Positions 61,435 to 64,000 of a stretch of DNA of 64,000 nt are shown here, one piece after another. Each line of letters starts with the position of its first letter. Positions within the stretch are counted from its first letter, which is position 1. The notes under the pieces were generated by a model, which saw only the letters and a program-made list of their open reading frames with translations, was not told the DNA's origin and did not search any database. The translations under genes and the position numbers were made by a program. The stretch is taken from contig NZ_QEST01000014.1 of the NCBI RefSeq assembly GCF_003311645.1, positions 233,193 to 297,192 of the forward strand, written 5' to 3'. The stretch comes from Streptomyces sp. PT12 (GTDB lineage: Bacteria > Actinomycetota > Actinomycetes > Streptomycetales > Streptomycetaceae).

Positions 61435-64000
61435 ATGTACGAGCTGTCCCGGATCCGCCTCTACTCCATCGGGCCGGCTGGCGCCCGCTACGCCGACACC
61501 GTGCTCGACCTGCGCGATGTCGGCGACCCCGTGCCGAGCCCCGCGCCCGCCCAGGCGGACTTCTTCGAGGAGGAGCCCGTGGGGCCGCCCCGCCGCCCCG
61601 CCCCGGCGGGCGTCCTCTTCCTGGAGAACGGCGGGGGCAAGTCCGTGCTGCTCAAGCTGATCTTCTCGGTGATGCTCCCCGGCCACCGCAACACCCTGGG
61701 CGGCGCCAGCTCGGGCGTGCTCCGCAAGTTCCTGCTCGCCGACGACTGCGGCCATGTCGCCCTCGAGTGGCAGCACACCCTCACCGGCGAGACCGTCGTG
61801 GTCGGCAAGGTCAGCGAGTGGCGAGGACGCCAGGTGAGCAGCGACCCGCGCAGGTTCGCCGAGGCGTGGTACTCGTTCAGGCCGGGGCCCGGCATGAGCC
61901 TCGACTCGCTGCCCGTCGCCGAGTCCACCGTGCTGCGCCCGCGCGCCGACGCCGCCGACGGCACCTCAGGCGCCAGGGGCAGGCGCCGCACCATGAAGGG
62001 CTTCCGCGACGTCCTGACCGAGACGGGCAAGTCCTACCCCAACCTCGACGTCGTCTGGGAGGAGGTCCACGAGCGCTGGGTCGACCACCTGGGCCGCCTC
62101 GGCCTCGACCCCGAGCTGTTCAGGTACCAGCGCGAGATGAACGCCGACGAGGGCGAGGCCGCGGGGCTGTTCTCCGTGAAGAACGACTCGGACTTCACCG
62201 ACCTGCTGCTGCGCGCCGTCACCGACACCCGCGACACCGACGGGCTCGCCGACCTCGTGCATGGCTTCGCCCACAAGCTGGGCCGCCGCGCCGAGCTGTC
62301 CGCCGAGCGGGAGTTCACCGCGGGGTCGCTCGACCTGCTGGCCCGCGTCACCGAGGCGGCGGCCGAGCGCGAGTCCGCCCGCGCCGTGCACGGCACCGCC
62401 GAGCGCCGCGCCCGCGCCCTCGCCCAGCGGCTGGCCGCGAGGGGCGTGGCCGAGCGGGCCCGCGCCGCCGAGCTGGCCGCCCGCGTCGCCACCGCGGCGG
62501 CCGCGGCATCGGACGCCGACCGTTCGCGGGCCCACGCGGCCCGCACCGCCGCCGAGCTGGACTTCAGGCACGCCTCGCTCGCGCTGGCCGCCGCGGAGAA
62601 GGCCGCCGCGGCGCAGCGCAGGGAGCTGAGTGAGGCCCGCACGCTCCACGCCGCGTGGCAGGCCGCCGAGACGGTCCTCGCCCACCGGGCCGCCGCCGAC
62701 CGCTCCGCCCGCGTCGCCGCCGCGATCCGCGAGGCCGAGCGGGACGCCGCCCCCGCCCTGGCCGCCCGCGGCCGGGCCGCGGCCGCGCTGGTGCGCGCCC
62801 TGCACGCGGCCGCCGCCGCGAGCGAGGGCGTCGCGGCCGATGGCGAGGAGCGCGCCGCCGCCCTCAGGGCCGCGTCCGAGGCCGCCCACCGCGACGCCAC
62901 CGCGGCCGCCACCGAGGCCCAACGCGCCCGCAGCGAGGCCGAGCACCTGCGCCAGCGCCTCGCCGAGGTCGAGCAGGAGACCGCGGAGGCCGTCAGCGCC
63001 GGCTGGCTCGACGGCGCGGGCGCGCACGCCGACCCTGCGCGCGCGGCGCTCGCCGCGAGCGACGCCGAGCGGACGGCCGTCGCCGCCTGGGAGGCGGCCA
63101 GGGAGGCCGCGGCCCGCACCGCGGACGAGGCCAGGGCCGCCGCCGCCGAGCACGCGGCCGCCGAGCTTGCCGCGGCCCGCGCCGCCGACGCCGCCCAGGC
63201 CGCCGAGGCGGCCCACGCGGCCGAGCACCGCGCGGCCGCCGCCCTCGCGGGCGAGGAGCGCCTGGCCACCCTGCTCGGCCTCGCCCGCGCGCCCGCGCCG
63301 GGCGAGCGGCCCGATGCGGCCGATGCGGCCGGGGCCGCGGGCGGCCAGGCGCCGCTGACGGCCGACGAGGTGGACCGTTCAGCCGAGACCCTGGGCGAGC
63401 TGCTCGACGAGGCCGTCGCGACGGCCGAGCGCCGCCTGTTCGACCTGCGGACCGCCGCCGCCGACGACTCCCGCATCCTCGGCGCCCTGGGCGACGGCGG
63501 GCTGCTGCCGCCGGGGCCCGACGTGCTGGCCACCGTCGAGTTCCTCGGCGAGCACGGCATCCCCGCGCTGCCGGGCTGGCGCTATCTCGCCCAGGCCGTC
63601 GACCCGGTCGACCACGCCGCCGTCCTCGCCGCGCGCCCCGAGCTGGTCGACGGCGTGATCATCACCGACCCCGGCAGCCACGCCCGCGCCCGCGAGGCGC
63701 TGGGCGGCGCCGCGCTGCTGCCCCGCTCCGCCGTCGCCGTCGGCACCGCCGCCGCCCTGCTCGCCCCCACCCCGCCGCCCGACGGCCGGGACAGCGGCGT
63801 CTTCCTCGTCCCGCCCAACCCCGCGATGCACGACGAACGCGCCGCCGACGCTGAGCGCCACGCCCTGCGCGAGCGCGCCACCGCGCGCGACGCCGACATC
63901 CGCGCGCTGGCCGCGGGGATCGCCGCCGACCGCCGCCTGGCGGCCCGCCTCGCGTCGCGCGAGAGGGTGACGACGGCGGGGATGGGGGCCAGCTCGTCGC
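61435..64000 (+). CDS. SMC/MukB/JetC-like ATPase (3' end outside window)
   Basis: At least 855 residues, open to the window edge. The N-terminus starts MYELSRIRLYSIGPAG and has Walker A in GVLFLENGGGKSVLLKLIFS near residues 61-80, in the style of MukB-type ATPases. From residue 310 to 660 lies a long Ala/Arg/Glu coiled coil, then a compact domain (about 680-800, FLGEHGIPALPGWRYLAQAV and VFLVPPNPAMHDE) that is probably the hinge, and the coil resumes. The Walker B half is beyond the edge. GAAGAG precedes the ATG. A JetD nuclease gene, if any, would also lie outside. Confidence 0.8.
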   Translation, partial: MYELSRIRLYSIGPAGARYADTVLDLRDVGDPVPSPAPAQADFFEEEPVGPPRRPAPAGVLFLENGGGKSVLLKLIFSVMLPGHRNTLGGASSGVLRKFLLADDCGHVALEWQHTLTGETVVVGKVSEWRGRQVSSDPRRFAEAWYSFRPGPGMSLDSLPVAESTVLRPRADAADGTSGARGRRRTMKGFRDVLTETGKSYPNLDVVWEEVHERWVDHLGRLGLDPELFRYQREMNADEGEAAGLFSVKNDSDFTDLLLRAVTDTRDTDGLADLVHGFAHKLGRRAELSAEREFTAGSLDLLARVTEAAAERESARAVHGTAERRARALAQRLAARGVAERARAAELAARVATAAAAASDADRSRAHAARTAAELDFRHASLALAAAEKAAAAQRRELSEARTLHAAWQAAETVLAHRAAADRSARVAAAIREAERDAAPALAARGRAAAALVRALHAAAAASEGVAADGEERAAALRAASEAAHRDATAAATEAQRARSEAEHLRQRLAEVEQETAEAVSAGWLDGAGAHADPARAALAASDAERTAVAAWEAAREAAARTADEARAAAAEHAAAELAAARAADAAQAAEAAHAAEHRAAAALAGEERLATLLGLARAPAPGERPDAADAAGAAGGQAPLTADEVDRSAETLGELLDEAVATAERRLFDLRTAAADDSRILGALGDGGLLPPGPDVLATVEFLGEHGIPALPGWRYLAQAVDPVDHAAVLAARPELVDGVIITDPGSHARAREALGGAALLPRSAVAVGTAAALLAPTPPPDGRDSGVFLVPPNPAMHDERAADAERHALRERATARDADIRALAAGIAADRRLAARLASRERVTTAGMGASSS

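Overview
The window is high-GC DNA (roughly 73% by eye) with strong codon third-position GC, GTG starts, ATGA/GTGA gene overlaps, many apparently leaderless starts and genes typical of the genus (RbpA, an NsdA-type regulator, EshA-type encapsulins, YczE/YczR, serine/threonine kinase and SpoIIE-type phosphatases). It is a chromosomal segment of a Streptomyces or close relative. No rRNA, tRNA, CRISPR array, transposase or integrase was seen.

Layout. 1-4.3 kb: riboflavin and histidine genes (ribM, ribBA, ribH, hisE, hisG, PH-domain protein). 4.4-12.7 kb: an EccA-like AAA+ ATPase, a uridine-kinase-like P-loop protein, a secreted C39-like peptidase, an acyl-CoA dehydrogenase, an Lrp regulator and an amidohydrolase. 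12.7-16.8 kb: terminator, consensus promoter and a strongly structured leader or ncRNA ahead of lnt-ppm-fxsA, then rbpA in the opposite direction with a sigma-R promoter. 17-27 kb: yczE/yczR pair, PolA-like polymerase, decayed SHOCT gene, DeoR regulator, membrane hydrolase, beta-helix/AAA+ ATPase. 27.6-30.6 kb: two tandem family 2B (EshA-type) encapsulin shell genes with no recognisable cargo enzyme. 31-34 kb: TerD-TerD fusion, racemase and Nudix. 34-36 kb: PTS-type dihydroxyacetone kinase (dhaKLM). 36-40.1 kb: Gfo/Idh oxidoreductase, ThuA protein and an N-terminally shortened P450, transcribed behind what looks like the wreck of an isonitrile (ScoE/ScoD, Rv0097/FcoT-type) operon. 40-44 kb: small secreted protein, formaldehyde/alcohol dehydrogenase, KDG kinase/KDPG aldolase pair. 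44-59 kb: TPR serine/threonine kinase, APH-fold pseudokinase, NsdA paralogue, two PP2C phosphatases, HEAT protein, a coupled two-glycosyltransferase plus SGNH-hydrolase operon and a cNMP-domain protein. 59-64 kb: a MukFEB/Wadjet-like (JetABC-like) condensin operon cut by the right edge.

Genes that work together: RibM imports riboflavin while RibBA/RibH make it; Lnt and Ppm are coupled as in the mycobacterial Lnt-Ppm fusion; DhaK/L/M form a phosphotransfer chain; the KDG kinase feeds the aldolase; the two PP2C proteins, the kinase and the cNMP protein are signalling components. The most unusual items are the encapsulin pair without cargo, the isonitrile-operon relic, the structured RNA before lnt and the condensin operon. 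All family assignments come from recall and motif reading, not from searches.
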